A stretch of DNA of 11,394 nt, from assembly GCA_013813145.1 (NCBI GenBank), contig JACCSE010000027.1, positions 1-11,394 on the forward strand. Direction: 5' to 3'. Position numbers and translations under genes: made by a program. Below are positions 5,239-11,394 of the stretch, piece after piece (position 1 is the first letter of the stretch; every line of letters starts with the position of its first letter). The notes under the pieces are model-generated. The model was not told the origin of the DNA, searched no databases, and saw nothing but the letters and a program-made list of their open reading frames with translations. This DNA comes from Gemmatimonadales bacterium (GTDB taxonomy: Bacteria; Gemmatimonadota; Gemmatimonadetes; Gemmatimonadales; GWC2-71-9).

Positions 5239-6080
5239 GCGCGCGTTCGCCGCGGCTCTGGGCGCTCCGCACCGCGTTCCGCGCCGTCGGCACCGTGGCG
5301 CCGGGCGTGGCCGCGCGCTGGGCGGAGACCATCTTCTGCACGCCGCCGCGGAATGAGATGCGGACCGCGGAGGAGGCGTTCATCGGGACCGGGGCTCGCT
5401 TCGCCGTCCGCTGGGACCATGAGGAGTTGGCGGCCTGGGAGTGGGGACGGGGGCCCACCGTGCTCCTGGTGCACGGCTGGGGCAGCCGGGCCGGCCGCCT
5501 CACCGAGCTCGCGAAAGCACTGGTGGAGGGGGGCTTCCGCGTGGTGGGCTACGACGCGCCGGCACACGGTCTCTCCAGCGGCCGGTTTGCCTCGCTCCCT
5601 GAATTCGCCCGGGCGCTCCGCGCGGTAGGCGACGCGGTCGGGCCGGTGTACGCGCTGGTGGGACACTCGCTCGGCGGGGCGGCGGTATCGCTGGCACTGC
5701 ACGACGGGCTCGCCGCGAGCCGCGCCGTGCTGTTGGCGCCGCCGGCCGACGTCGTGGTCTTCTCCCACGCCTTCGCCACCCACGTGGGGCTGCCGGCCCG
5801 CGCCCACGCGGCCATGCGGCGCAACCTCGAAATCCGGCTCCGGATGCGCTGGGAGGACATCCACGTCCCCACGCTGGCCCCACGCCTCCGGGTACCGGTG
5901 CTGCTGATCCACGACCGGGACGATCCCGACGTGCCGTACGGCCACGCGGAAGAGATCGCGCACGCCTGGCCCGAGTCGCGGCTGGTGGCGACGGCGGGTC
6001 TGGGTCACCGAGCGATCCTGCGCGACCCGGCAGTGCTCAGGGCAACCGTGGAATTCCTCCGGGAAGGCACCACGGCGTGA
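5235..6080 (+). CDS. Alpha/beta-fold hydrolase
   Basis: 281 residues with a complete alpha/beta hydrolase core. The oxyanion-hole motif is HGWG (80-83) after VLLV, the strand-turn is GYDAPAHGLS (105-114), and the nucleophile elbow is GHSLGG with Ser145 (143-148). The likely acid is Asp230 in HDRDDPDVP, and the catalytic His258 is in GLGHRAIL. The first 65 residues (LRTAFRAVGTVAPGVAARWAETIFCTPP) are the extra N-terminal region seen in YcjY/YqjL-like hydrolases. There is no signal peptide, so it is cytoplasmic; the substrate is unknown. ATG 5235 overlaps the end of the amidohydrolase remnant (ATGA), and no clear ribosome site is visible. The stop overlaps the next gene as GTGA. Both suggest one transcript with coupled translation. 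Confidence 0.93.
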   Translation: MSARSPRLWALRTAFRAVGTVAPGVAARWAETIFCTPPRNEMRTAEEAFIGTGARFAVRWDHEELAAWEWGRGPTVLLVHGWGSRAGRLTELAKALVEGGFRVVGYDAPAHGLSSGRFASLPEFARALRAVGDAVGPVYALVGHSLGGAAVSLALHDGLAASRAVLLAPPADVVVFSHAFATHVGLPARAHAAMRRNLEIRLRMRWEDIHVPTLAPRLRVPVLLIHDRDDPDVPYGHAEEIAHAWPESRLVATAGLGHRAILRDPAVLRATVEFLREGTTA

Positions 6081-6343
6081 TCGTGATGGACCGGGAGAAT
6101 CTGTACGCACCGGGCTGGTCGCACGTGCTCTCGACCACCAACGACCTGACCGAGCTGGACGCCTTCCGGCGGCGAGTGGGTGCGCCGCGAGAGGCGCTCC
6201 ACCTGGGCAACCGCCGGTGGCCCCATCTCGATCTCAAGCTGGAGCCGCGCGAGCGGGCGCTGGCGGATCCGGGGGTCCGGGTGTTCGAGCGGACGGCGGA
6301 GATGCTGCGGTTCCTGGGGGGGAGCGTGCGGGGAAGTCGCTAG
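6077..6343 (+). CDS. Small DUF4031-like protein
   Basis: 88 residues from GTG 6077, overlapping the hydrolase stop by four bases (GTGA). ATG 6086 is an alternative start. The order of features resembles DUF4031: an early GWSHVLSTT segment, then LTELDAFRRRVGAP, an aromatic-His element RRWPHLDLKL, and RERALADPGVRVF. The match is by pattern only and is weaker than for other genes here. It has no membrane helix or signal peptide. The tight overlap suggests that it is co-translated with the hydrolase. The function is unknown. It converges on the arginase gene, with a hairpin filling the 58-bp gap. Confidence 0.7.
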   Translation: MIVMDRENLYAPGWSHVLSTTNDLTELDAFRRRVGAPREALHLGNRRWPHLDLKLEPRERALADPGVRVFERTAEMLRFLGGSVRGSR

Positions 6344-6365
6344 ACGAAATGCGTGGGTAGCTCGT

Positions 6366-6400
6366 GTACTTCATCCCTCGCTGCGCTCGGGATGAAGTAC
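6366..6400 (-). terminator. 12-bp-stem hairpin between convergent genes (module copy 3)
   Basis: GTACTTCATCCC (6366-6377) and GGGATGAAGTAC (6389-6400) are perfect reverse complements around an 11-base loop. On the minus strand (arginase sense) the loop reads GAGCGCAGCGA, identical to the copy at 7-27. It starts one base after the arginase stop (6402-6404) and 22 bases after the DUF4031-like stop, so it can serve both genes. There is no long T-tract, so intrinsic termination is plausible but not certain. Confidence 0.6.
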
Positions 6401-6401
6401 G

Positions 6402-7307
6402 CTAAAGAATTCTCTTCCCGAACCCCGACTGCACCAGCTCCACCGCGAAAATGGCGGACGTATTGCGGTCGTCGAGGATCGGATTCACTTCGACCATCTC
6501 CAGCGAGGTCATCACTCCGGAGTCGTGAAGCAGCTCCATGATGAGGTGGGCCTCGCGGTAGTCCAGCCCGCCTTTCACCGGAGTGCCTACGCCCGGGGCC
6601 ACGGTGGGGTCCACCGCGTCGAGGTCGAAGCTCACGTGTACGTAGTCGGTGCCGTCGGTCACCCGCGCCAGCGCCTTCTTCATGGTCCGGTGGATCCCGT
6701 GGCGGTCCACGTCCGACATGGTGTGCACCTGCACCCCGAAGCGCTTGAGGCGGATCTTCTCGCCGTCGTCCAGGCTTCGGATCCCGACCATGGCGACGTT
6801 CTTCGGGTCCACCTTGGGGCCGGCGCCGCCGATGCCGGTGAGCTCCGGCGGCCCGTCGCCCAGGAGCGAAGCCACCGGCATACCATGGATGTTGCCGGAG
6901 GGCGAGGTCTCGGGAGTGTTGATGTCGCCGTGGGCGTCGACCCAGAGAAGCCCGATCTTCTTCCGCCGCCGTCGGGCGGACGCCGAGATTCCCGCCACCG
7001 TGCCGACCGAGATCGAGTGGTCCCCACCCAGCACCAGGGGAAAATGTCCCCGGTCCATCAGGCGCTCCACCTTGGCGGAGGCCAGCTTGGAGGCGCGGGC
7101 GATCTCGGCCAGGAATCGGGCCCGGGTGTCGCCCACTTTCAGCTCCTCGATGTTCTTGATGGCGAGGTCGCCGTCGTCCACCACGGTGTGGCCCAGCTCC
7201 CGCAGGCTGTCGGCGAGGCCGGCGATCCGAATCGCCGAGGGCCCCATGTCCACGCCGCGCCGGCCGGAGCCGAGATCCATGGGGACGCCCAGCACGTGAA
7301 CGATCAT
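6402..7307 (-). CDS. rocF: Arginase
   Basis: Hydrolyses L-arginine to ornithine and urea (EC 3.5.3.1) in the cytoplasm with a two-Mn centre. All metal ligands are visible: His97 in GGDHS (95-98 region), Asp124/His126/Asp128 in DAHGDIN, and Asp228/Asp230 in SFDLDAVDP. His141 in SGNIHGMP is the conserved proton-shuttle histidine, and EVNP (273-276) is also present. The SPSGNIHGMPVASLLG stretch distinguishes arginase from agmatinase and formimidoylglutamase. At 301 residues it is the usual length for the Bacillus-type enzyme. ATG 7307 overlaps the eutC stop as ATGA, so translation is probably coupled. The pairing with eutC is unusual and may reflect joint use of amine nitrogen, which is inference. 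Confidence 0.95.
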   Translation of the reverse strand: MIVHVLGVPMDLGSGRRGVDMGPSAIRIAGLADSLRELGHTVVDDGDLAIKNIEELKVGDTRARFLAEIARASKLASAKVERLMDRGHFPLVLGGDHSISVGTVAGISASARRRRKKIGLLWVDAHGDINTPETSPSGNIHGMPVASLLGDGPPELTGIGGAGPKVDPKNVAMVGIRSLDDGEKIRLKRFGVQVHTMSDVDRHGIHRTMKKALARVTDGTDYVHVSFDLDAVDPTVAPGVGTPVKGGLDYREAHLIMELLHDSGVMTSLEMVEVNPILDDRNTSAIFAVELVQSGFGKRIL

Positions 7308-8059
7308 GCGCCGAGCACCCCGCTCTCATCCTTGAGCGCCACACCGGTGAGCCGGCGGCGGCTCGCCTCCGCCATCAGAAATCCCAGCCGGTTCGCCGCC
7401 GAATCGTAGGCGAGTCCTTCGGGGCGTATGTTCGAGACGCAGTTCCGCTCCGCGTCGGTCCGCCCGCGCCGGGGGTCCCAGGTGAGATAGCCGCCAAGAC
7501 TGTCCGGGGCGCTGAGCCCCGGCCGCTCGCCCAGGAGGATCAGCGCCAGCCGAGCCCCGAGGAGAAACCCGATCTCGTCGCTCAGCCCCACCCTGGCCCG
7601 TTCCGCGACTACGACCGGGGCGAGCCGCCAGTGGTCGCCACGGAGCCGGGGAACCAGCGCCGACAGCACCGGCACCGCGTGCCGATGGGCGGCGCGCGCC
7701 GAGAGCCCGCCGGATATCACTATGACCGCGTCGAACCCTCCCTCGACCGCCGCGGCGACGAGCGGCTCGCGGGAGCCGGGATCGAGCCGGCGTCCGAGGT
7801 CGGGACGCTGTAGATAGGTCGTGCTGTCGGCGGCGGCACTGCGGATGGCGATGGACGGAAGGCCGGCGTCGTGCAGTTGGCGGCGGAGCGCCGCGACGTC
7901 AAAGGAGTCACGCACCGCGTCGCGAGCGCGGGCGTGCGCCAGTTGGAACTCCAGATGAGCGCCGGTGGGAAGGCTCGCGCCCGCTCGGCCCAACGCGATC
8001 CTGGCCGGGGTGAGCCCCCGGAGGCTGTGCCAGGGATCGGGCGCGGCGGGGGTGGTCAT
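7304..8059 (-). CDS. eutC: Ethanolamine ammonia-lyase small (light) subunit EutC
   Basis: 251 residues. EutC forms the adenosylcobalamin-dependent ethanolamine ammonia-lyase (EC 4.3.1.7) with EutB, converting ethanolamine to acetaldehyde and ammonia. Visible family motifs are an N-terminal DPWHSLRGLTPARIALGRAG (8-27), LPTGAHLEFQLAHARARDAV (30-49), YLQRPDLGRRLD (81-92), ISGGLSARAAHRHAVP (114-129, near the cobalamin site), and RNCVSNIRPEGLAYDSAANR (204-223). The sequence looks complete. It is the first gene of its transcript: a strong promoter lies immediately upstream and the next gene is divergent, so no eutB precedes it in this window. EutC has no known activity alone, so it either works with a EutB encoded elsewhere or is an orphan. 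It is followed by arginase with a 4-base overlap. Confidence 0.95.
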   Translation of the reverse strand: MTTPAAPDPWHSLRGLTPARIALGRAGASLPTGAHLEFQLAHARARDAVRDSFDVAALRRQLHDAGLPSIAIRSAAADSTTYLQRPDLGRRLDPGSREPLVAAAVEGGFDAVIVISGGLSARAAHRHAVPVLSALVPRLRGDHWRLAPVVVAERARVGLSDEIGFLLGARLALILLGERPGLSAPDSLGGYLTWDPRRGRTDAERNCVSNIRPEGLAYDSAANRLGFLMAEASRRRLTGVALKDESGVLGA

Positions 8060-8067
8060 GGGCTGGA

Positions 8068-8096
8068 ATTGTACCCGCGCCGAGGAGCTTTGTCGA
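8068..8096 (-). promoter_or_regulatory. Near-consensus sigma-70-type promoter of eutC, predicted leaderless
   Basis: On the minus strand TCGACA (8096-8091) and TACAAT (8073-8068) each match five of six consensus bases, with an exact 17-bp spacer. Only eight bases separate the -10 from the ATG at 8059. With the usual six-base gap, transcription would start near 8061, leaving a 5' leader of about two bases. There is no room for a Shine-Dalgarno site. Confidence 0.65.
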
Positions 8097-8127
8097 AGGC
8101 GCGCGACCGCGTAGACATCGGATCGCT

Positions 8128-8670
8128 ATGCGGATCACTACGGCCCGACTGCTGCTTCGGGAATACGAGCCAGGCGACCTGACTGCGCTCCTCGCCTGTC
8201 ATGCCGACCCGCGCGCCCGAGAATTCTACGGCCCGGAGGAGGCCCAGCCCGACCAGGTCCGCGAGCTGCTGCGCACGTTCGAGACGTGGGCCAGCGAGCG
8301 GCCGCGGCGGAACTATCAGCTCGCCATCGCGCTTGGAGCAGACGCGGCAGCGCTGGTCGGCTCGGCGGGCCTCCGCCAGGCTGGGCTGCAGGCGGGCACG
8401 GCCGATCTGGGACTCGAGCTTGCGCCGGGGTGGTGGGGACGAGGCTTCGCGACCGAGGCAGGGTCGGCACTGCTGAACTTCGGGTTTGGTAGGCTCGGCC
8501 TCGACACGATCCGCGGCCTCACGATCTCGGCGAACACCCGCGTCGCGGCGTTGGTGCGACGGCTCCGGTTCGAGCACGTGGCCGAGCACCCGGGAGCAGC
8601 TTGGATGAGCGAGCGCGGCTGGACCGAGACCGAGTGGCGGCTCACGCGGGAGCGATGGACTTTCCGCTGA
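8128..8670 (+). CDS. GNAT-family N-acetyltransferase (RimJ/RimL-like)
   Basis: 180 residues of the Acetyltransf_3 type. It opens with ITTARLLLREYEPGDLTALL (3-22). The acetyl-CoA loop is LELAPGWWGRGFATEAGSAL (96-115), with the Q/RxxGxG/A-like GRGFA. Motif B follows as ISANTRVAALVRRLRFEHVA (133-152), with the Asn common in this group. A C-terminal WRLTRERW resembles the family end. It probably transfers acetyl from acetyl-CoA to an amino group, but the acceptor (ribosomal protein, small molecule or drug) cannot be told. ATG 8128 has no good ribosome site. It is divergent from eutC by 68 bp. Its TGA stop (8668-8670) lies inside the left arm of a large inverted repeat, which may have replaced a longer natural end. 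Confidence 0.9.
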   Translation: MRITTARLLLREYEPGDLTALLACHADPRAREFYGPEEAQPDQVRELLRTFETWASERPRRNYQLAIALGADAAALVGSAGLRQAGLQAGTADLGLELAPGWWGRGFATEAGSALLNFGFGRLGLDTIRGLTISANTRVAALVRRLRFEHVAEHPGAAWMSERGWTETEWRLTRERWTFR

Positions 8671-8841
8671 GTGCCTGCGGCTATTCACCACGAAGGCACG
8701 AAGGACACAGAGGGCTCCTCAGCCAACCACCATTCGTCTCATTCCGCTCCGGAAGAGATCCGGACTGAGGTGTTGGTGGGTGCACCCTTCGTGTCCTTCG
8801 TGCTCTTCGTGCCTTCGTGGTCAATAGCCGCAGGCACTCAG
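8667..8841. repeat. 175-bp imperfect inverted-repeat element with CACGAAGG-type repeats
   Basis: The arms 8667-8703 and 8805-8841 are reverse complements at 36 of 37 positions (mismatch at 8686). They begin CTGAGTGCCTGCGGCTATT and continue CACCACGAAGGCACGAAG. Inside the right arm, CTTCGTG recurs four times with roughly 9-base spacing. The middle also has CCTCAG (8717-8722) facing CTGAGG (8765-8770), and two TCCGGA words. The element fills the gap between convergent stops. It carries no coding capacity of its own, so it looks like a MITE-like or REP-like dispersed element that may act as a bidirectional terminator. Confidence 0.8.
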
Positions 8842-8852
8842 ACCGAGCAAGC

Positions 8853-9218
8853 TCACCGATTCACGTCGCGGCTTTCCTCGCGGAGCACGGCCAGGCTCCG
8901 GGAGCCGAGGGTAATGAGGGCGTCGAATCGGCCCTTCACACCGATCTTGGCCCCGGCGCGGGGTGGGCCGCCCGTCTCACTCACCACCGTCATCGTGCCC
9001 GTCTCGTCCCGCACCTGATACGCTCCCAGGCCTAGCCCTCCGGCCGAGTTTCTTACTTCGCCCTCGATGCGCACGGTCTTTCCGTCGTAGCGGGATGGGT
9101 TGTCGAGGAGTTGGCCGATCGGGGTGACCGAGGCGCAGCCGGCGAGCGCGATGGAGGCGACGGCGAACGGCAAGAGCAGAGCCGAGCGGCGAGGACGATG
9201 AGCTCTAGCAGACATCAT
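8853..9218 (-). CDS. Small lipoprotein with predicted OB-fold
   Basis: 121 residues. A Sec lipoprotein signal is clear: the basic SARAHRPRR, the hydrophobic ALLLPFAVASIA, and a lipobox LAGC with Cys28, so the mature protein is about 94 residues on the membrane. The mature part (IGQLLDNPSRYDGKTVRIEG, then YQVRDETGTMTVVSE, GAKIGVKGRFDAL) has the strand pattern of the tRNA_anti-like/BOF OB-fold seen in small envelope proteins. The start is ATG 9218 with GGAG six bases upstream; the adjacent ATG 9215 is equally possible. That GGAG is half of a perfect 12-bp palindrome. The gene lies 61 bp downstream of the permease gene on the same strand. The function is unknown. Confidence 0.85.
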   Translation of the reverse strand: MMSARAHRPRRSALLLPFAVASIALAGCASVTPIGQLLDNPSRYDGKTVRIEGEVRNSAGGLGLGAYQVRDETGTMTVVSETGGPPRAGAKIGVKGRFDALITLGSRSLAVLREESRDVNR

Positions 9219-9224
9219 GAGCTG

Positions 9225-9236
9225 CTCCGATCGGAG
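9225..9236 (-). promoter_or_regulatory. Palindrome containing the lipoprotein gene's ribosome-binding site
   Basis: CTCCGATCGGAG is a perfect 12-bp palindrome. In the minus-strand transcript, CTCC could pair with the GGAG that serves as the ribosome site, with GATC as loop. A 4-bp stem is weak, so it could equally be a protein-binding site or chance. Confidence 0.3.
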
Positions 9237-9279
9237 GGGCTGTCATGGACCGCACGGAAGCAGTCGAATCTATCCGCGA

Positions 9280-11394
9280 TCACTCCAATCTCAAGGCGGC
9301 GGACGGATCGCTCGCAGCAGCCCGGCGGGCCGGAACCAGGATCGCCACGATCGCCACCAGCGTGAACCCGAGGACGGCGCCGACGATGGCGACCGGGTCT
9401 CGCGCGGTGACCCCGAACAGCAGAGAGGACAGCAGCTCGGCGCCCGCCAGCACGATCGCCGTTCCCACGAGGCACCCGATGGCGAGCGGCACCAGTCCTC
9501 GCCTCAGAAAGAAAGCGAGGATCTGCCGGGGCTCTGCCCCGACCGCGAGCCGGATCCCGATCTCACGAGTCCGCTGAGTGACGAGGAAGCTGACCAGGCC
9601 GTAGAGCCCGACGGCCGCCAGAAGCACGGCCACGGCGGCAAATCCGAGCAGCACCCCCGCGTTGAATCGAGGTTGGGCCAGCGGGCGCGCCAGCAAGGCG
9701 GACATGGAGGAGGCGTTGACGACGGCGAGGTCGGGGTCCACCGCTCGGGCCACCTGCCGGAGGGTTGGGAGAAGTGTCTCCAGCCGCAGACCGCTCCTCA
9801 CAATCAGGAACGGCGGCGGGTATTCCTGTTGGTCAAGCGGGACGTAGACGCTGGGCCTGGGCTCACGCAACTCCCGATATCGCATGTCGCCGGCCACCCC
9901 GACGACCGTGCGCCACGCCTCGGCCGAGGCACTGTCCGCCCAGCGTATTCTCTTGCCGATGGGGTCTTGTCCCGGCCACATCCTGTCGGCCAGGCCTCGG
10001 CTGAGCACCACTACGGGCAGTGCGCCCGCGCGGTCGGCATCGGAGAGGGGCCGTCCCCGAACGATCGGCGTTCGGAAGGTCGCAAAGTATCCTGGAGTGA
10101 CCGGCTCGTAGTTCAAGTAGGGATTGCCGGCGGCTTGGGACAGCGTCTGCCCTTCCGCCACGAACCCCATATCGAAGCCGCCCGTGCCGGCGAACGGGGG
10201 ATTCAGGACCGCCGTCGCATTGGATACTCCCGGTAGCGCGAGCACCCTATCGAGGTAGCTCCTGGTCTGGGTCACCACCTGCTCGGATGTCTCGATCGAC
10301 GGGGACAGGGTCGCGACCTGGACGATGGCGAGGTTCGCGGCATCGAAGCCGGGATCGAGGCGCTGGAGCTGGGCCAGCGTCCGCACCAGCAGCAGAGCCG
10401 TGGCGACCGTGACGATCGCCAGGGACACCTGAGCGATGACGGCGATGCCCGCTCTCGGCACGCCCGACGACCGATGCGATGAAGGGCGCGACTCCCCGGT
10501 CGCCAGAGCAGGAAGCCCGCTCGCGATGATCGTCCCGATCAAACCCAGTCCGAGCCCGACGACGACCACACCGGGCCGGAGTCCGATCTCCCCCATCCGT
10601 GGCAAGTCCCCAGGTGCGATGGCCGGGACCAGACGCAGCGCGGCCCAGGCGACTCCCAGTCCCAGCAGCGCGCCGAGCGCCACGAACATCCCGCTTTCGA
10701 CCGCGAGCTGCCGGACCAGATCGGTGCGGGTGGCGCCGAGCGCACGCCGGAGCGCGAACTCCTGCCGCCGCTCGAGGCTCCGCACCGCAAGCAGTCCGCC
10801 CAGGTTGAGCACGACCACCAGAAAGACCAGGATGGCGGCCGCCCATAGCACCAGCAGTGCCGGCCTCACCTCACCGAGGAGCACGTCGCGCAGCGGCTGA
10901 ACGACCGAGACGAGCCGGCTATCGGCGGCCCACGCGTCGGAACTCGTCTCGAGCAGCAAGCGATCCAGCTCGGCCTTCGCGTCGGCGGGCGTTGCGCCTG
11001 GGCGGAGGCGTCCCACGAAGTCGAGAGTGCCGTATGCCGCTTCCGTGACCGCCTCCGGCCTGATCGCGGCGAGCGTGACCCACGCTTCGGCCCCCGCCGG
11101 CAAGGCGAAGTCGCCCGGGATGACACCGACGATGGTGTGACTCGTCGTCCAGATGGGGAGGACCTTTCCGACGACTGCCGGATCGGCGCCGAAGCGCCGC
11201 CGCCAGAGACCCTCGCTGATAACCGCGACAGGCGCTGCGCCCACCCGGTCATCCCCGGCGTCGAGAACTCGGCCCACGACGGGGGAGACGCCGAGCACCG
11301 GGAACAGGTCGCCCGCCGCCACCCCGATCCGGAGGGGTATCGGCTCGCCGCCCGCACGTCCTACCACCGACCACGCGCCGTTATAGTCCACCGC
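9280..11394 (-). CDS. ADOP-type permease with duplicated MacB/FtsX domains (5' end outside the window)
   Basis: The C-terminal 704 residues are visible and the frame is open to the right edge. The first visible GTG (11391) is internal, so the gene is partial. The order is a MacB-type periplasmic domain (about 1-170; VAAGDLFPVLGVSPVVGR, VGVIPGDFALP), FtsX-type helices (178-204, 232-256, 275-293) with LRRALGATRTDLVRQLAVES, and a joining helix (313-338). A second periplasmic domain follows (about 350-570; VTPGYFATFRTPIVRGR, DPIGKRIRW), then final helices (576-603, 632-656, 668-686) with IRLAVGAEPRQIL, ending RRAAASDPSAALRLE. This duplicated layout is typical of the large permeases abundant in Acidobacteriota and Gemmatimonadota. 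The missing N-terminus would be on the order of 100 residues. An ATP-binding partner is not in the window. The substrate is unknown. Confidence 0.92.
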   Translation of the reverse strand, partial: AVDYNGAWSVVGRAGGEPIPLRIGVAAGDLFPVLGVSPVVGRVLDAGDDRVGAAPVAVISEGLWRRRFGADPAVVGKVLPIWTTSHTIVGVIPGDFALPAGAEAWVTLAAIRPEAVTEAAYGTLDFVGRLRPGATPADAKAELDRLLLETSSDAWAADSRLVSVVQPLRDVLLGEVRPALLVLWAAAILVFLVVVLNLGGLLAVRSLERRQEFALRRALGATRTDLVRQLAVESGMFVALGALLGLGVAWAALRLVPAIAPGDLPRMGEIGLRPGVVVVGLGLGLIGTIIASGLPALATGESRPSSHRSSGVPRAGIAVIAQVSLAIVTVATALLLVRTLAQLQRLDPGFDAANLAIVQVATLSPSIETSEQVVTQTRSYLDRVLALPGVSNATAVLNPPFAGTGGFDMGFVAEGQTLSQAAGNPYLNYEPVTPGYFATFRTPIVRGRPLSDADRAGALPVVVLSRGLADRMWPGQDPIGKRIRWADSASAEAWRTVVGVAGDMRYRELREPRPSVYVPLDQQEYPPPFLIVRSGLRLETLLPTLRQVARAVDPDLAVVNASSMSALLARPLAQPRFNAGVLLGFAAVAVLLAAVGLYGLVSFLVTQRTREIGIRLAVGAEPRQILAFFLRRGLVPLAIGCLVGTAIVLAGAELLSSLLFGVTARDPVAIVGAVLGFTLVAIVAILVPARRAAASDPSAALRLE

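Noticed and set aside
6525..7409. Plus-strand open frame opposite arginase
   Set aside because: Shadow of the arginase gene; the opposite strand carries every arginase metal ligand.
8090..8117. Promoter for the GNAT gene (TTGTCG then TAGACA)
   Set aside because: A 16-bp spacer, but the -10 lacks the final T and the match is poor, so it was not listed.
9217..10236. Plus-strand open frame opposite the permease
   Set aside because: Arg/His/Gln/Gly-rich antisense frame with no domain, fully overlapping the FtsX-type gene.
1..11394. CRISPR array, tRNA, rRNA, transposase or prophage genes
   Set aside because: No regularly spaced direct repeats, no cloverleaf-like segment and no recognisable recombinase or phage protein were found on either strand.

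Overview
This is an 11.4-kb, very GC-rich chromosomal segment with tightly packed genes, frequent 4-base ATGA/GTGA overlaps and few canonical Shine-Dalgarno sites. The rightmost gene is a permease with duplicated MacB/FtsX domains (ADOP type). Together with the amidohydrolase remnant, it suggests Gemmatimonadota or a related soil lineage such as Acidobacteriota. This is inferred from gene style only. I see no tRNA, rRNA, CRISPR array, transposase or phage gene.

Layout. (1) 38-2981, minus strand: a two-gene membrane operon (TIGR02587 family, then TIGR02588 family), a 122-residue protein of unknown function, and an AAA+ ATPase whose C-terminus carries a coiled coil and a single tail-anchor helix. 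(2) 3074-3616, plus: methionine sulfoxide reductase A, divergent from the TIGR02587 gene. Neither of these divergent genes has a well-placed ATG/GTG/TTG start. (3) 3663-4863: a TetR-family repressor divergent from a four-helix DUF6463-like membrane protein, with a clear palindromic operator between them. (4) 5009-6343, plus: an eroded, frameshifted 5' remnant of a secreted amidohydrolase that runs into an alpha/beta hydrolase by an ATGA overlap, then a small DUF4031-like gene by a GTGA overlap. (5) 6402-8059, minus: eutC (ethanolamine ammonia-lyase small subunit) and arginase, overlapping by ATGA, behind a near-consensus promoter that predicts an almost leaderless mRNA. No eutB is next to it. 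(6) 8128-8670, plus: a GNAT acetyltransferase. (7) 8853-11394, minus: a small OB-fold lipoprotein and, upstream of it, the C-terminal 704 residues of the permease, which runs off the right edge.

Functional reading. msrA suggests protein repair under oxidative stress, and the TIGR02587/88 pair plus the 122-residue protein look like an envelope or stress module, though that is inference. eutC and arginase both belong to nitrogen-releasing catabolism (ethanolamine and arginine).

The most unusual non-coding signals are two. A hairpin with a conserved GAGCGCAGCGA-type loop and a varying, compensated stem occurs three times, each directly 3' of a gene and in the same orientation relative to it. 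A 175-bp imperfect inverted repeat, rich in CACGAAGG-like words, fills the gap between two convergent genes and supplies the stop codon of one of them.
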